Shown here piece after piece: positions 39,079-48,053 of a stretch of DNA of 64,000 nucleotides. Below the pieces are notes generated by a model. That model worked only from the letters and a program-made list of their open reading frames with translations, had not been told where the DNA came from and did no database searches. Source of the stretch: Mycobacterium sp. IDR2000157661 (GTDB taxonomy: Bacteria > Actinomycetota > Actinomycetes > Mycobacteriales > Mycobacteriaceae). How positions within the stretch are numbered: position 1 is the stretch's first letter; every line of letters begins with the position of its first letter. The stretch covers positions 186,001 to 250,000 of the forward strand of contig NZ_CP081006.1 in NCBI RefSeq assembly GCF_022317005.1. The letters are read 5' to 3'. Both the position numbers and the translations under genes were made by a program.

Positions 39079-39486
39079 ATGATGACCAGCAACGCTCTGC
39101 AGCCCTCTAGCCGGTGGCTTGCGCGCCCCGCCCAGTTCGCGGCGATAGTCGCATTCTGTGCTGCGGTGTGTCCGGCGATCGCGACGGCCGAACCCGTATG
39201 GGACATCGAGGAATACGACTACTGCATGAAGCAGACGACCGACGGCGTGCCCAGCAGCGATCCCGTCGCCCAGTTCGAGGAATCCGTCCGCTACTGCTGC
39301 AACCGGTCCGGCGGTGTGCACAACGGCCTCACCTGTACCGCTCCGCCCGCCAAGGCCGAGCAGACGGTGCTGCCGCCACCGAGAGCCGGTCTGCCGACCC
39401 TGCAGGTACGGCCGCCGCTCGTGGCACCACCGCCCAAGCCGATGCCGCCACCGATGGTGCCGGTGCTGCCGCCCTCGGCGGGCTGA
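39079..39486 (+). CDS. secreted proline-rich hypothetical protein
   Basis: 135 aa. A hydrophobic segment (about 19-36) with IATAEPVWD just after looks like a Sec signal peptide with cleavage after ATA. The mature part has a small Cys-containing domain (DYCMKQTTDG, RYCCNRSGG, GLTCTAPP: four Cys, likely two disulfides) and ends in a Pro-rich tail (PPPKPMPPPMVPVLPPSAG). Such Cys-Pro secreted proteins are common in mycobacteria and unnamed. GTG 39070 is an alternative start. It is convergent with the monooxygenase genes. Confidence 0.7.
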   Translation: MMTSNALQPSSRWLARPAQFAAIVAFCAAVCPAIATAEPVWDIEEYDYCMKQTTDGVPSSDPVAQFEESVRYCCNRSGGVHNGLTCTAPPAKAEQTVLPPPRAGLPTLQVRPPLVAPPPKPMPPPMVPVLPPSAG

Positions 39487-39499
39487 CCCCGCCGGCCGG

Positions 39500-40975
39500 T
39501 CAGGCGACGGGCGTCGTCGCGACCGGCGTTCGGCCGAAGACCATCGCCTCGTCGGCCGACTCGAACCGGTGGCCCAACGCGTCACGCAAGAAGTTGTGGC
39601 TCAACATCCACGGCCGCCTGGTGCCCGACTTCGGCAACACATGGAGCCCGCGTTTGACGTAGCCGGACTCCAGGTTGAACGCGGGCTGCTCCGGCATCGG
39701 GGCCCCGCCGAGGTGCGGATAGCCGTGGGTGTAACCGTGGGACCGCATGTGGGCCACCAGCCTGGCGAAGGACTGCGCGGTCATGTCGGCGCCCAGCGTC
39801 CACGAGGCGTTCGTGTAGCCGACACACCACGCCGCGTTGGGCACGTCCTCGAGCATGTGCCGTCGGTACAGGAACCGCTCGTGGGGGTCGATCTTCTCCC
39901 CTGCGATGCTCAGCGTCACCCCGCCGAGTAATTGCAGTTGCAGGCCGGTCGCGGTGATGATCACGTCCGCGTCGATCCGGCGGCCCGACTCGAGCACCGC
40001 GCCGTTCGTGTCGATGAAGTCGATGCGGCCGGTGACCATCTCGAGGCGGCCTTCGGCGATCTCCTTGTACAGATCGGCGCTCACGATGAAACACAGCCGC
40101 TGATCCCACGGGTTGTACGGCGGCTTGAAGTGTTCGTCGACGGGATAGCCGGGGGGCAGGTTCTTCTCCGCGATTCGCCGCAGCACGCGCTTGCTGAATT
40201 CCGGCGCTACGCGCGTGATGCCCCACAGCGCCGCACCGAGCAGTGCATTTCGCCACCGCACTATCCAATGAGCGAGTTTGAGCGGCAGCACTTTACGCAT
40301 CACCACTGCGGTCGGCTCGATCTTCGTGGTCGACATCATGTACGACGGGGTGCGCTGCAGCATCGTCACGTGCGCGGCATCGGCGGTCAGGGACGGAATC
40401 AGGCTCACCGCCGTCGCACCGCTTCCGACGACCACGACCCGCTTCGCGGTCCAGTCGAACGACTCCGGCCAGTGCTGGGGATGTACCACCTCACCGGCGA
40501 AGTCGTCGATTCCCTTGAACTCCGGTCGGTACGGCTCGTCGTAGTCGAAGTATCCGGTCCCGAAGAACAACCACCGGCAGCGGTAATCCCTTTCGACACC
40601 GTTCTCTTCGCACCGCACCGTCCAGGTGTCGGTGTCCCAGTCCCAATCCGCGCTGCGGACATGCGTGTTGAACCGGATGTGTCGGTCGATGCCGTGCCGG
40701 CGGGTCGTGGCCTCAAGGTACTGCCAGATGTGTTCGCCGTCAGCGATCATCTCCGGCCGAGTCCATGGCTCCCACGGGAAGCACAACGTGTAGATGTCGC
40801 TGTCGGACCGAATTCCCGGGTATCGGAACAGGTCCCACGTACCTCCGACACGCTCGCGGCGCTCCAGGATGGTGTAGCTGAGGTCGGGGTTGCGCTCGCC
40901 GATGCGGTGAGCCGCGCCGATACCCGAGATACCGGCACCGATGATGAGCACGTCGCTGTAGTCGGCCATGAACAT
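39500..40975 (-). CDS. Baeyer-Villiger flavin monooxygenase (EthA/MymA-like), copy 1
   Basis: 491 aa. FAD site GAGISGIGAA at the N-terminus, GGTWDLFRYPGIRSDSD, and the Baeyer-Villiger fingerprint FAGEVVHPQHWP (about 164-175; F-x-G-x3-H-x3-W-P). NADPH site VVVGSGATAVSLIPSL. These enzymes turn ketones into esters with NADPH and O2; the mycobacterial relative EthA also activates thioamide drugs. It is most likely a paralogue of the next gene rather than EthA itself. ATG 40975, two codons before ATG 40969, is used. It follows the second copy after two bases. Confidence 0.9.
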   Translation of the reverse strand: MFMADYSDVLIIGAGISGIGAAHRIGERNPDLSYTILERRERVGGTWDLFRYPGIRSDSDIYTLCFPWEPWTRPEMIADGEHIWQYLEATTRRHGIDRHIRFNTHVRSADWDWDTDTWTVRCEENGVERDYRCRWLFFGTGYFDYDEPYRPEFKGIDDFAGEVVHPQHWPESFDWTAKRVVVVGSGATAVSLIPSLTADAAHVTMLQRTPSYMMSTTKIEPTAVVMRKVLPLKLAHWIVRWRNALLGAALWGITRVAPEFSKRVLRRIAEKNLPPGYPVDEHFKPPYNPWDQRLCFIVSADLYKEIAEGRLEMVTGRIDFIDTNGAVLESGRRIDADVIITATGLQLQLLGGVTLSIAGEKIDPHERFLYRRHMLEDVPNAAWCVGYTNASWTLGADMTAQSFARLVAHMRSHGYTHGYPHLGGAPMPEQPAFNLESGYVKRGLHVLPKSGTRRPWMLSHNFLRDALGHRFESADEAMVFGRTPVATTPVA

Positions 40976-40977
40976 GC

Positions 40978-42471
40978 TCAGGCGGTGATCGCCTGCGCCG
41001 GCACTGGGCTCCGGCCGAACACCATCGACTCCTCGATTCGGTCCACGCGGTGGTCGATGGCGTCGAGCACGTAGTTGTGCCGCACGTTCCAGGGCCGGTG
41101 GGTGCCCGACTTCGGTAGCACGTGCGCCGAGCGCTGCACGTAACCGGCGTTGATGTTCCAGGCCGGCTTCTCCGGCATCGGCTTGTCCCCCAGATGCGGG
41201 TAGGCGTGCGTGTAGCCGTGAGCGTCCATGTAAGCCACCAGCTTCGCGAACGCCCGGGCGGTCAGATCGGCGCGCAACGTCCACGACGCGTTGATGTAGC
41301 CGACGCACCAGGCCAGGTTCGGGATGTCCTCGAGCATGTGTTCCTTGTAGACGAACCGATCCTGCGGCTTGACCTCCTCGCCATCCACGCTCAACGCGAC
41401 GCCGCCGAGCGCCTGCAACTGGATGCCGGTCGCGGTGATGATCACGTCGGCGTCGATGCGCTGCCCCGAGCGCAGCGCGATGCCGGAGGCGTCGATGTGG
41501 TCGATCTGATCGGTCACCACGTCCATGCGGCCGGTGTTGATCGCCTCGTAGAAGTCGTCGTCGAGCATCGCGCACAGCCGTTGATCCCACGGGTCGTAAC
41601 GTGGCTTGAAGTGCACGTCGACGGGATAGCCTTCCGGCAGAACGCGTTTCGCGTGGCTGCGGATGTAGCGCTTGCTGAGCCCCGGCGCCGCCCGCGCGAA
41701 GGCATAGACGAAGACCGTGAAGATCACGTTGTAGACGCGGGCCGCCCAGTACCCGGCCCGGCCGGGCAGCTTGCGGATCGCCTGCACGACCGGGTTGATG
41801 CGTGGTGTGGACAGCATGTAGGAGGGCGACCGCTGCAGCATCGTCACGTGGCCGGCCTTCTGGCTCAGCGACGGAATCATGCTGACCGCCGTTGCGCCGC
41901 TGCCGATCACGACCACCCGCTTACCCGCGTAGTCGAGGGACTCCGGCCAGTGCTGCGGATGCACCACCTCACCGCGGAACTCCTGCAGACCAGGGAACTC
42001 CGGCCGGTACGGCTCGTCGTAGTTGTAGTAGCCGGTGCCGAAGAACAGGAACCGCCCTTGGTACGTCCTGGCGGTTCCGTCCTGCTCGGCGTGCACGGTC
42101 CAGGTGTCGGTGGTCGAGTCCCACTCCGCTGAAAGCACGCGCGTGTCGAACCGGATGTGCCGGTCGATGCCGTGCTTGCGGGCCGTCTCAGTCAAATAGT
42201 CCCGGATGTCGGGCCCGTCGGCGACGTTCTCCGGACGCGTCCACGACTCCCACGGGAAGCTGAGCGTGAAGATGTCGCTGTCGGAGCGGATGCCCGGGTA
42301 CCGGTGCAGGTCCCAGGTGCCGCCGATACGCGAGCGGCGCTCCAACACGGTGTAGGACAGGTCGGGGTTCTTCTCGTGCATGCGGTAGGCCGCGCCGATC
42401 CCGGAGATCCCTGCGCCGATGATCAACACGTCGGAGTATTCGGCCCGCTCGCCCGGCTCGTTGGCCACCAT
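40978..42471 (-). CDS. Baeyer-Villiger flavin monooxygenase (EthA/MymA-like), copy 2
   Basis: 497 aa. Same architecture as copy 1: GAGISGIGAA, GGTWDLHRYPGIRSDSD, FRGEVVHPQHWP (fingerprint) and VVIGSGATAVSMIPSL. Sequence similarity between the copies is high over the full length. GAGGAGG lies seven bases before ATG 42471. The pair forms a tandem duplication and likely a single transcript. Two enzymes side by side could give substrate breadth; no reductase is needed because the family uses NADPH directly. The LLM gene upstream is in the same direction. Confidence 0.9.
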   Translation of the reverse strand: MVANEPGERAEYSDVLIIGAGISGIGAAYRMHEKNPDLSYTVLERRSRIGGTWDLHRYPGIRSDSDIFTLSFPWESWTRPENVADGPDIRDYLTETARKHGIDRHIRFDTRVLSAEWDSTTDTWTVHAEQDGTARTYQGRFLFFGTGYYNYDEPYRPEFPGLQEFRGEVVHPQHWPESLDYAGKRVVVIGSGATAVSMIPSLSQKAGHVTMLQRSPSYMLSTPRINPVVQAIRKLPGRAGYWAARVYNVIFTVFVYAFARAAPGLSKRYIRSHAKRVLPEGYPVDVHFKPRYDPWDQRLCAMLDDDFYEAINTGRMDVVTDQIDHIDASGIALRSGQRIDADVIITATGIQLQALGGVALSVDGEEVKPQDRFVYKEHMLEDIPNLAWCVGYINASWTLRADLTARAFAKLVAYMDAHGYTHAYPHLGDKPMPEKPAWNINAGYVQRSAHVLPKSGTHRPWNVRHNYVLDAIDHRVDRIEESMVFGRSPVPAQAITA

Positions 42472-42511
42472 GCCCGACCTCCTCTGGTTCGGCTGAGTAC
42501 CACGATATGGG

Positions 42512-43507
42512 TCAGGACCGCAGTGCGTCGATGATCTCGGCCAACGAATCCACCGCGATCGGCCCCGGCTGGTACAGGCAGATCCGGTCGGAGACCCCGT
42601 CGACACGGTCACGGATGTGGGCGGCCACCTCCGCCGGGCTGCCGCACGCCGCAACGGTGTGCAGCATCTCGTCGTCGATCAGCGCGGCCATGTCCTGCCA
42701 GCGTCCCTGCTTGGACATCGCGTTGAGCTCCGGCTGCAGATCACCCCACCCGTGCACCTCGAGCACCGGCCGGTAGGCCGGCGTTGAACCGTAGAAGGCC
42801 AGCAGGCGTCGCACGGCGGCGTGCGCGTCGGACGCTGAGTCCTCGCCCACCGACACGATGATCTCGGGCACGACGGCCAGCTCGTCGGGGCTGCGACCGG
42901 CCGCCGCCAAGCCCGCCCGCACCGCAGGCATCGTCGCCTCGTGCAGGAAGCGCTTGGAGCCGAACGGCATCACCAACAAGCCGTCGGCGACCTCGGCGGT
43001 CGCCCGGGTGAGCCGCGGCCCCAGTGCACCGAGGTAGATCGGCGGCGGACCGTACGGGTTGGGGCCCGGGTTGAACGTCGGGGTCATCAGCGTGTGCCGG
43101 TAGAACTCGCCGCGAAAGTCCAGCCGCTCGCCGGTGTTCCACGCCGCGAACACGGCCCGCAGCGCGCCGACCATCTCCTTCATCCGCGCCACCGGACGGT
43201 CGAACGCGACTCCGTACCGCTTCTCGATCTGGGCGCGCACCTGCGTGCCGAGACCGAGGACGAACCGGCCTTTCGACAGCAGCTGCAGATCGTTGGCCTG
43301 GTGCGCGAGCTGCTCGGGATTGCGGGGAAAGGCGATCGCCACGTTGCTCATCAGGTCGAGGCCGTCGACCGTGGCGGCCAGGGTGAGCGGAACGAACACG
43401 TCGTGCGGACCCTCGAAGGTGAACACCCCGCTGGCGCCGGCCTCGCGCAGCAGCTGGGCTCGCTCGATTGCATCCGTCGGTCCGAACAACGCCGTCATGA
43501 CCTTCAC
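42512..43507 (-). CDS. LLM-class F420-dependent oxidoreductase
   Basis: 331 aa from GTG 43507 (ATG 43498 is in frame). TIM-barrel luciferase-like family: LGLGTQVRAQIEKRYG (about 90-105) and the FRGEFYRHTLMTP motif followed by GPPPIYLGALGPR (about 158-170), typical of F420-dependent reductases in mycobacteria (TIGR03617-like). A cofactor F420 role is inferred from the family; the substrate is unknown. It is divergent from the amine oxidase gene with only 19 bases between the two starts, so both are probably leaderless or nearly so. Confidence 0.85.
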   Translation of the reverse strand: MKVMTALFGPTDAIERAQLLREAGASGVFTFEGPHDVFVPLTLAATVDGLDLMSNVAIAFPRNPEQLAHQANDLQLLSKGRFVLGLGTQVRAQIEKRYGVAFDRPVARMKEMVGALRAVFAAWNTGERLDFRGEFYRHTLMTPTFNPGPNPYGPPPIYLGALGPRLTRATAEVADGLLVMPFGSKRFLHEATMPAVRAGLAAAGRSPDELAVVPEIIVSVGEDSASDAHAAVRRLLAFYGSTPAYRPVLEVHGWGDLQPELNAMSKQGRWQDMAALIDDEMLHTVAACGSPAEVAAHIRDRVDGVSDRICLYQPGPIAVDSLAEIIDALRS

Positions 43508-43526
43508 GGCGTGAGAGCCTATCGGC

Positions 43527-44897
43527 GTGAGCATCCCGCACAGTGCCGACGTCGCCGTGGTGGGCGCAGGATTCGCCGGACTCGCCGCGGCGCGGGAATT
43601 GACCCGCCTCGGGCACGACGTGGTGGTGCTCGAGGGCCGCGACCGCGTCGGCGGGCGCTCGTCGACCGCGACGATCGCAGGTATACCGGTAGACCTGGGC
43701 GGCACCTTCGTCGGGCCCACGCAGGACGCGGTTGTCGATCTGGCGCGCGAGCTGGGCTGCGGCACCGTCGCCACGCACAACCGCGGCAAGAATCTGATCC
43801 GCTGGCGCGGCAAGGTCCGTTCCTACCGCAGCACCATCCCGCGGCTGTCGATCATCGAGTTGCTCGACGTGTCCCGTATCCAGTGGCGGTTCGAGCGTGT
43901 CTGCCGGCGGGTGCCCGTGCACAAACCGTGGGAGGCGTCGGTCGCCGATGCGCTGGATTCGCAGTCACTCGACGGCTGGCTGAAGTCGGTGCACGCCAGC
44001 GCCGGCACCCGCGACCTCATGGCGATCATGAGCAGGGTCACCTGGGGCTGTGAACCAGAGGCCGTGTCGATGCTGCACGCGGTGCACTACGTCAAGGCCG
44101 CAGGCGGCCTGGACCGCATGCTCGACGTCGAGGGCGGCGCGCAGCAGAACCGCTTCCCCGCAGGCACCCAGCAGATCGCCGAGCGAATGGCCGCAGAAAT
44201 CGAAGCACTGGGCAATCCTGTCGTGCGGGGCGCGGTGGTGCGCCGCATCGAACGCCACAGCGACGGCGACGTGAGCGTGACATCCGATGCGGGCACGGTC
44301 ACCGCCAAGGCCGTCGTCGTCGCGATTCCGCCCGAGCACCGCGCGGCCATCGCGTTCCTGCCCGACCTGCCACCCGATTACGGCAAGCTCGCCCAGCACT
44401 GGCCCCAGGGCAACCTCAGCAAGGCCTACGCCGCCTACGAAACCCCGTTCTGGCGGGCGAAAGGACTGTCCGGAGAAGCGCTTTCCGACGAGGGGCCGGT
44501 GTTCATCACCTTCGACGTGAGCCCTAGCGACGAGGGACCCGGCATCCTGCTGGGCTTCACCGACGCGCGGACCTTCGACCCGCTACCGCCCGCCCAGCGT
44601 CGCGAGCAGGCGCTGTCGGGGTTCGCGACGTTGTTCGGCGAGGCCGCCCTGGCGCCGATCGACTACCTCGATCACTGTTGGGGCGCAGAACCATTCGCCC
44701 CGGGCGGTCCGACGGCGGCGGTGCCGCCGGGATCGTGGACGACATACGGGCCTTGGCTGCGCAAACCGGTCGACGGCATCTACTGGGCCGGCACCGAGAC
44801 CGCCGAGAAGTGGACGGGCTTCCTCGACGGCGCCGTGCGGTCGGGGCTGCGGGCCGCCGACGAGGTGCACCGCGCGCTGGCGGGCGCTAAGAGCTGA
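43527..44897 (+). CDS. aofH: flavin-containing monoamine oxidase (AofH-like)
   Basis: 456 aa from GTG 43527. FAD dinucleotide-binding motif [19 protein letters not shown] near the N-terminus, [11 protein letters not shown] in the second FAD contact, and the C-terminal [22 protein letters not shown] (given here by its key part [13 protein letters not shown]), which is diagnostic of amine oxidases. Matches Rv3170 of M. tuberculosis by order: it follows the Rv3167c-Rv3169 orthologues and is convergent with the next hydrolase gene (11 bases overlap). It oxidises amines to aldehydes and ammonia with hydrogen peroxide. Confidence 0.88.
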   Translation: MSIPHSADVAVVGAGFAGLAAARELTRLGHDVVVLEGRDRVGGRSSTATIAGIPVDLGGTFVGPTQDAVVDLARELGCGTVATHNRGKNLIRWRGKVRSYRSTIPRLSIIELLDVSRIQWRFERVCRRVPVHKPWEASVADALDSQSLDGWLKSVHASAGTRDLMAIMSRVTWGCEPEAVSMLHAVHYVKAAGGLDRMLDVEGGAQQNRFPAGTQQIAERMAAEIEALGNPVVRGAVVRRIERHSDGDVSVTSDAGTVTAKAVVVAIPPEHRAAIAFLPDLPPDYGKLAQHWPQGNLSKAYAAYETPFWRAKGLSGEALSDEGPVFITFDVSPSDEGPGILLGFTDARTFDPLPPAQRREQALSGFATLFGEAALAPIDYLDHCWGAEPFAPGGPTAAVPPGSWTTYGPWLRKPVDGIYWAGTETAEKWTGFLDGAVRSGLRAADEVHRALAGAKS

Positions 44898-45855
44898 CGC
44901 GACGCTCAACGGTCGCGGCTTCGACCAGCTGCCGCAGGTGGCTGTTGACCTCCTGCGGGCGTTCCAGGATCGCGCAGTGCCCGCCGGAGAGTTCGACGAA
45001 CTGCGCGAGATGGGGCACCTCACGGGCGATGCGCCGCGACGAGACCATCGGCAGCAGCCGGTCCTTCTCGCTGCCGATCACCAGGGTTGGCACCGCCAGG
45101 TTCTTCAGCCCGATGTGCTGCGGGCCGAGATGTTCGACCAGGGTTCGGGCCCAGCCGCCACGACCGGCCGCCGAGGTGGACGCGAACAACTCGTAGACGA
45201 ATTCGGCGATCGCGGGGTCGGCATCGCGGCCCACGGCCATCATCGAGATGAACCGCCGGTTCGGACGGTGGATCGGGCCCATCAGCGGAGCCGCGCCGAA
45301 CGTCTTGAGCAGCGTTCCCGCCGCGAACACGCGGACGTCGGCCAGTTGCGGCGGAACCGGGAGCAATCGGACGTGGCGCAGCAGATCGCCGGTGGTGGTG
45401 TTGATGAGCGCGACGCCTGCGGCCCGCTCGGTCACCCGGTCGGCATAGCGCTCGGCCCACGAGGTGATAGCGATCCCGCCCATGGAGTGACCGGCGATGA
45501 CAGCGCGTTCGTGTCGTGCCAGCGTCGCATCCAGCACCGAGTCGAGATCGCCCGCCAGGTGGTCCAGGCTGTAGCCGTGGCGCCGCGTCGGCACCGCGCT
45601 GCGACCGTGGCCGCGGTGGTCGAAGGCGATGACGCGGTAGTCGCGCGACAGGTCGGTGATCTGGTGCGCCCACACCCGAAGCGCACAGGTGATGCCGTGC
45701 GCCAGCACGATCGGGTAGCCGTCTTCGGGGCCGAAGACCTCGGCGTGCAGGCGGATGCCGTCCTTGGAGCGCACGGCGACGGCGCGGCCTGGCGGCAGCT
45801 GTCTGGCGGGGGCGAAGAAGGGGGCGTGCGTTGCGCCCCGGGGGCGACGACTCAT
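44887..45855 (-). CDS. alpha/beta-hydrolase / non-haem peroxidase-like (Hpx-like)
   Basis: 322 aa. GxSxG element [13 protein letters not shown] (Ser about 121), [10 protein letters not shown] oxyanion region, [12 protein letters not shown] for the acid and [12 protein letters not shown] with the His. It resembles Rv3171c (hpx), annotated as a non-haem haloperoxidase, although most such proteins are hydrolases. An N-terminal tail of about 25 residues precedes the fold. The 3' end overlaps the amine oxidase gene by 11 bases. Confidence 0.82.
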   Translation of the reverse strand: MSRRPRGATHAPFFAPARQLPPGRAVAVRSKDGIRLHAEVFGPEDGYPIVLAHGITCALRVWAHQITDLSRDYRVIAFDHRGHGRSAVPTRRHGYSLDHLAGDLDSVLDATLARHERAVIAGHSMGGIAITSWAERYADRVTERAAGVALINTTTGDLLRHVRLLPVPPQLADVRVFAAGTLLKTFGAAPLMGPIHRPNRRFISMMAVGRDADPAIAEFVYELFASTSAAGRGGWARTLVEHLGPQHIGLKNLAVPTLVIGSEKDRLLPMVSSRRIAREVPHLAQFVELSGGHCAILERPQEVNSHLRQLVEAATVERRVSS

Positions 45856-45894
45856 GTGCGCTCCGTTCTCGGCACCGTTGCCGGATATCTGAGA

Positions 45895-46244
45895 CTAGCC
45901 CTCAGTACCCAATACGGGCTTGATGACCCGCCCGGTCTTGGCGGCGTTCCAGACGGCGTCGAAGTCGGCGAAGTCGAACACCGTCACCAACTTCTCCAAC
46001 GGCAGATCACCGCATCGGTACAGGTCAGCCAGGTACGGGAGGAAGGTGGGTCGCGCAGAGCGGCCGCGGTGTCGGACGCGCCCGGGTCGACAGTGGCCGT
46101 GGCACCCAGGTCGGCGGCCACCAGGCTGGGCTGTCCGAAGAAGCCGCCGATGAGGTCCGCGCCGACGGGCTCGCGGATCTGCACGTCGGTGAGGCGGGGG
46201 TCGGCGCCGGCGTCGAGGAGCACCGCGGCGCGGATTACGGGCAT
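45895..46244 (-). pseudogene. zinc-type alcohol dehydrogenase remnant
   Basis: ATG 46244 opens with MPVIRAAVLLDAGADPRLTD, the usual N-terminus of medium-chain dehydrogenases, but after about 30 residues the sequence jumps to a late segment (IGGFFGQPSLVAADLG). The zinc-binding and most of the nucleotide-binding domain are absent. Near 46045-46055 the family-like frame shifts: LPYLADLYRCGDLPLEKLVT and the C-terminal FDAVWNAAKTGRVIKPVL are read in another frame to TAG 45895. Internal deletion plus frameshift makes a functional enzyme impossible. Confidence 0.75.
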
Positions 46245-46266
46245 CCGAGGATGTTAAATAAGCGCC

Positions 46267-47238
46267 ATGCGCGCGATTCAGATAGCCAGCCTCGACGGAC
46301 CGCAATCCGCGAAGCTCGTCGAGCTCGACGAACCCGACGGCGAAGGCCAGATCGTCATCGAGGTGCACGCGGCCGGGGTGGCGTTTCCGGACGTGCTGCA
46401 GTCGCGCGGGCTCTATCAGTACAAGCCGGAGATGCCCTACACCCCGGGCGGCGAGGTGGCCGGTGTCGTGCGCAGCGCACCGGCGGACGCGCACGTCTCG
46501 GCGGGCGACCGCGTCGCGGCGCTGACCATGTTGTGCGGTGCGATGGCGGAAGTCGTTGCGCTGCCGGCCGAGCGGGTGTTCAAGTTGCCCGACAACGTTT
46601 CGTTTCAGGCCGGCGCCGGCCTGCTGTTCAACGACCTGACGATGCATCACGCGCTGCGCACCCGGGGCCGGTTGGCCGACGGTGAGACGGTGCTGGTGCA
46701 CGGCGCGGCAGGCGGCATCGGCACGTCGACGCTGCGGCTGGCGCCGGCCTGGGGGGCGTCGCGGGTGATCGCGGTGGTGAGCACCGAGGACAAGGCCGAG
46801 GTGGCCCGGGCAGCCGGGGCCACAGACGTCGTGCTGGCGGACGGTTTCAAGGCCAGGGTCAAGGAGCTGACCGAGGGGCGCGGCGTGGACATCGTCGTCG
46901 ACCCGGTCGGCGGCGACCGGTTCACCGACTCGCTTCGGTCGCTGGCGCCGGGGGGCCGACTGCTGGTCATCGGCTTCACCGGCGGTGAGATCCCGACCGT
47001 CAAGGTGAACCGGTTGTTGCTCAACAACATCGATGTCGTGGGGGTGGGCTGGGGCGCGTGGACGCTGACGCATCCGGGTTACCTGGCCGAGCAGTGGGCC
47101 GAACTGGAGCAGGTGCTGGCCTCGGGCGCGGTGGCGGCGCCGGAGCCGCAGGTGTTCCCGCTCGAGCGGGCCGCGGACGCGATTGCGGCGCTGGAGGACC
47201 GGTCGGCAAGGGGCAAGGTCGTCGTCGCGGTGCGGTGA
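46267..47238 (+). CDS. fadB4: NADPH:quinone oxidoreductase-like protein FadB4
   Basis: 323 aa, medium-chain dehydrogenase without zinc ligands. HAAGVAFPDVLQSRGLYQY, VLVHGAAGGIGTSTLRLAPA (nucleotide-binding Gly-rich loop, about 141-160) and VVDPVGGDRFTDSLRSLAPG are nearly as in M. tuberculosis FadB4 (Rv3141), which lies next to fadE24/fadE23 there. Here it is 45 kb away from fadE24, on the opposite side of the nuo operon. Reduces quinones or enoyl substrates with NADPH. TTAAATAA just upstream of the ATG suggests a short or absent leader. Confidence 0.85.
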   Translation: MRAIQIASLDGPQSAKLVELDEPDGEGQIVIEVHAAGVAFPDVLQSRGLYQYKPEMPYTPGGEVAGVVRSAPADAHVSAGDRVAALTMLCGAMAEVVALPAERVFKLPDNVSFQAGAGLLFNDLTMHHALRTRGRLADGETVLVHGAAGGIGTSTLRLAPAWGASRVIAVVSTEDKAEVARAAGATDVVLADGFKARVKELTEGRGVDIVVDPVGGDRFTDSLRSLAPGGRLLVIGFTGGEIPTVKVNRLLLNNIDVVGVGWGAWTLTHPGYLAEQWAELEQVLASGAVAAPEPQVFPLERAADAIAALEDRSARGKVVVAVR

Positions 47239-47244
47239 CGGTCG

Positions 47245-48006
47245 CTAGAGGTAGGGGTCGGCCCACGCGCTGATGATGCGCGCGGCACGGGCCGCCTGGT
47301 TCTTCTCGGTGAGCATATGGTCGGCGCCCTCGAGCGAGACGAAGCTGCGAGGGTGCCGGGCGGCGCGGAAGATCTCGCTGGCGTTGTCGATGCCGACGGT
47401 GTTGTCGGTGGGCGAGTGCATGACGAGCAGCGCGCGGCGCAGGGTGTTGATCCGCTCGCGCAGGTCGGCCTTGCGGACGTCTTCGATGAAGTGTCGCTTG
47501 AGGGTGAGCGCCTTGCCGCCGATGTGGAACTTGGCCTCGCCGTCGGCCTCGATGCGTTCGCACAGGGCGTCGTAGCTGTGCTCGACGTGGGCCGGTTCGT
47601 AGGGCGCACCGATGCTGGCGACGGCCGCGACGGTCGGACAGTCGTGGGCCGCGGCGATGACGGCGGAACCGCCGAACGAGTGGCCCACGAGCAGGTGGAC
47701 CTCGCGGCCGGCGTCGTTCATGAACTCCACTCCCCGAACGGTGTCGGCGACCTTGTGCGAGAACGATCCGTCGCCCCAGTCGCCCTCGGAATCGCCAAGG
47801 CCGAGGTTGTCGAAGCGCAGCATGCCGATGCCCTCGCTGGCGAGTTGCTTGCAGATCCGGCTGGCGGCGGGGCTGTCCTTGCCGAGGGTGAAGCCGTGAG
47901 CGAAGACGCCCCAGCCGCGGACGTCACCGTCGGGCAGGTCGACTACGCCCGCCAGCACGGGCCCACTGGTACTCGCAAAACTGACGCTCTCGCTCACGCG
48001 CGCCAT
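47245..48006 (-). CDS. alpha/beta-hydrolase (hydrolase half of the OsmC-fusion type)
   Basis: 253 aa. [13 protein letters not shown] (Ser about 110) and the acid in [10 protein letters not shown], with LEGADHMLT for the His. The sequence [17 protein letters not shown] is typical of the hydrolase that in other bacteria is fused to an OsmC peroxiredoxin-like domain; here no OsmC part follows. It is divergent from the SodC gene by 47 bases, which supports a possible oxidative-stress link, though that is inference. Confidence 0.82.
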   Translation of the reverse strand: MARVSESVSFASTSGPVLAGVVDLPDGDVRGWGVFAHGFTLGKDSPAASRICKQLASEGIGMLRFDNLGLGDSEGDWGDGSFSHKVADTVRGVEFMNDAGREVHLLVGHSFGGSAVIAAAHDCPTVAAVASIGAPYEPAHVEHSYDALCERIEADGEAKFHIGGKALTLKRHFIEDVRKADLRERINTLRRALLVMHSPTDNTVGIDNASEIFRAARHPRSFVSLEGADHMLTEKNQAARAARIISAWADPYL

Positions 48007-48053
48007 CCTGTCACCATGTATCGGATCTCACATCTGTGGGTACGCCCTCGGTC

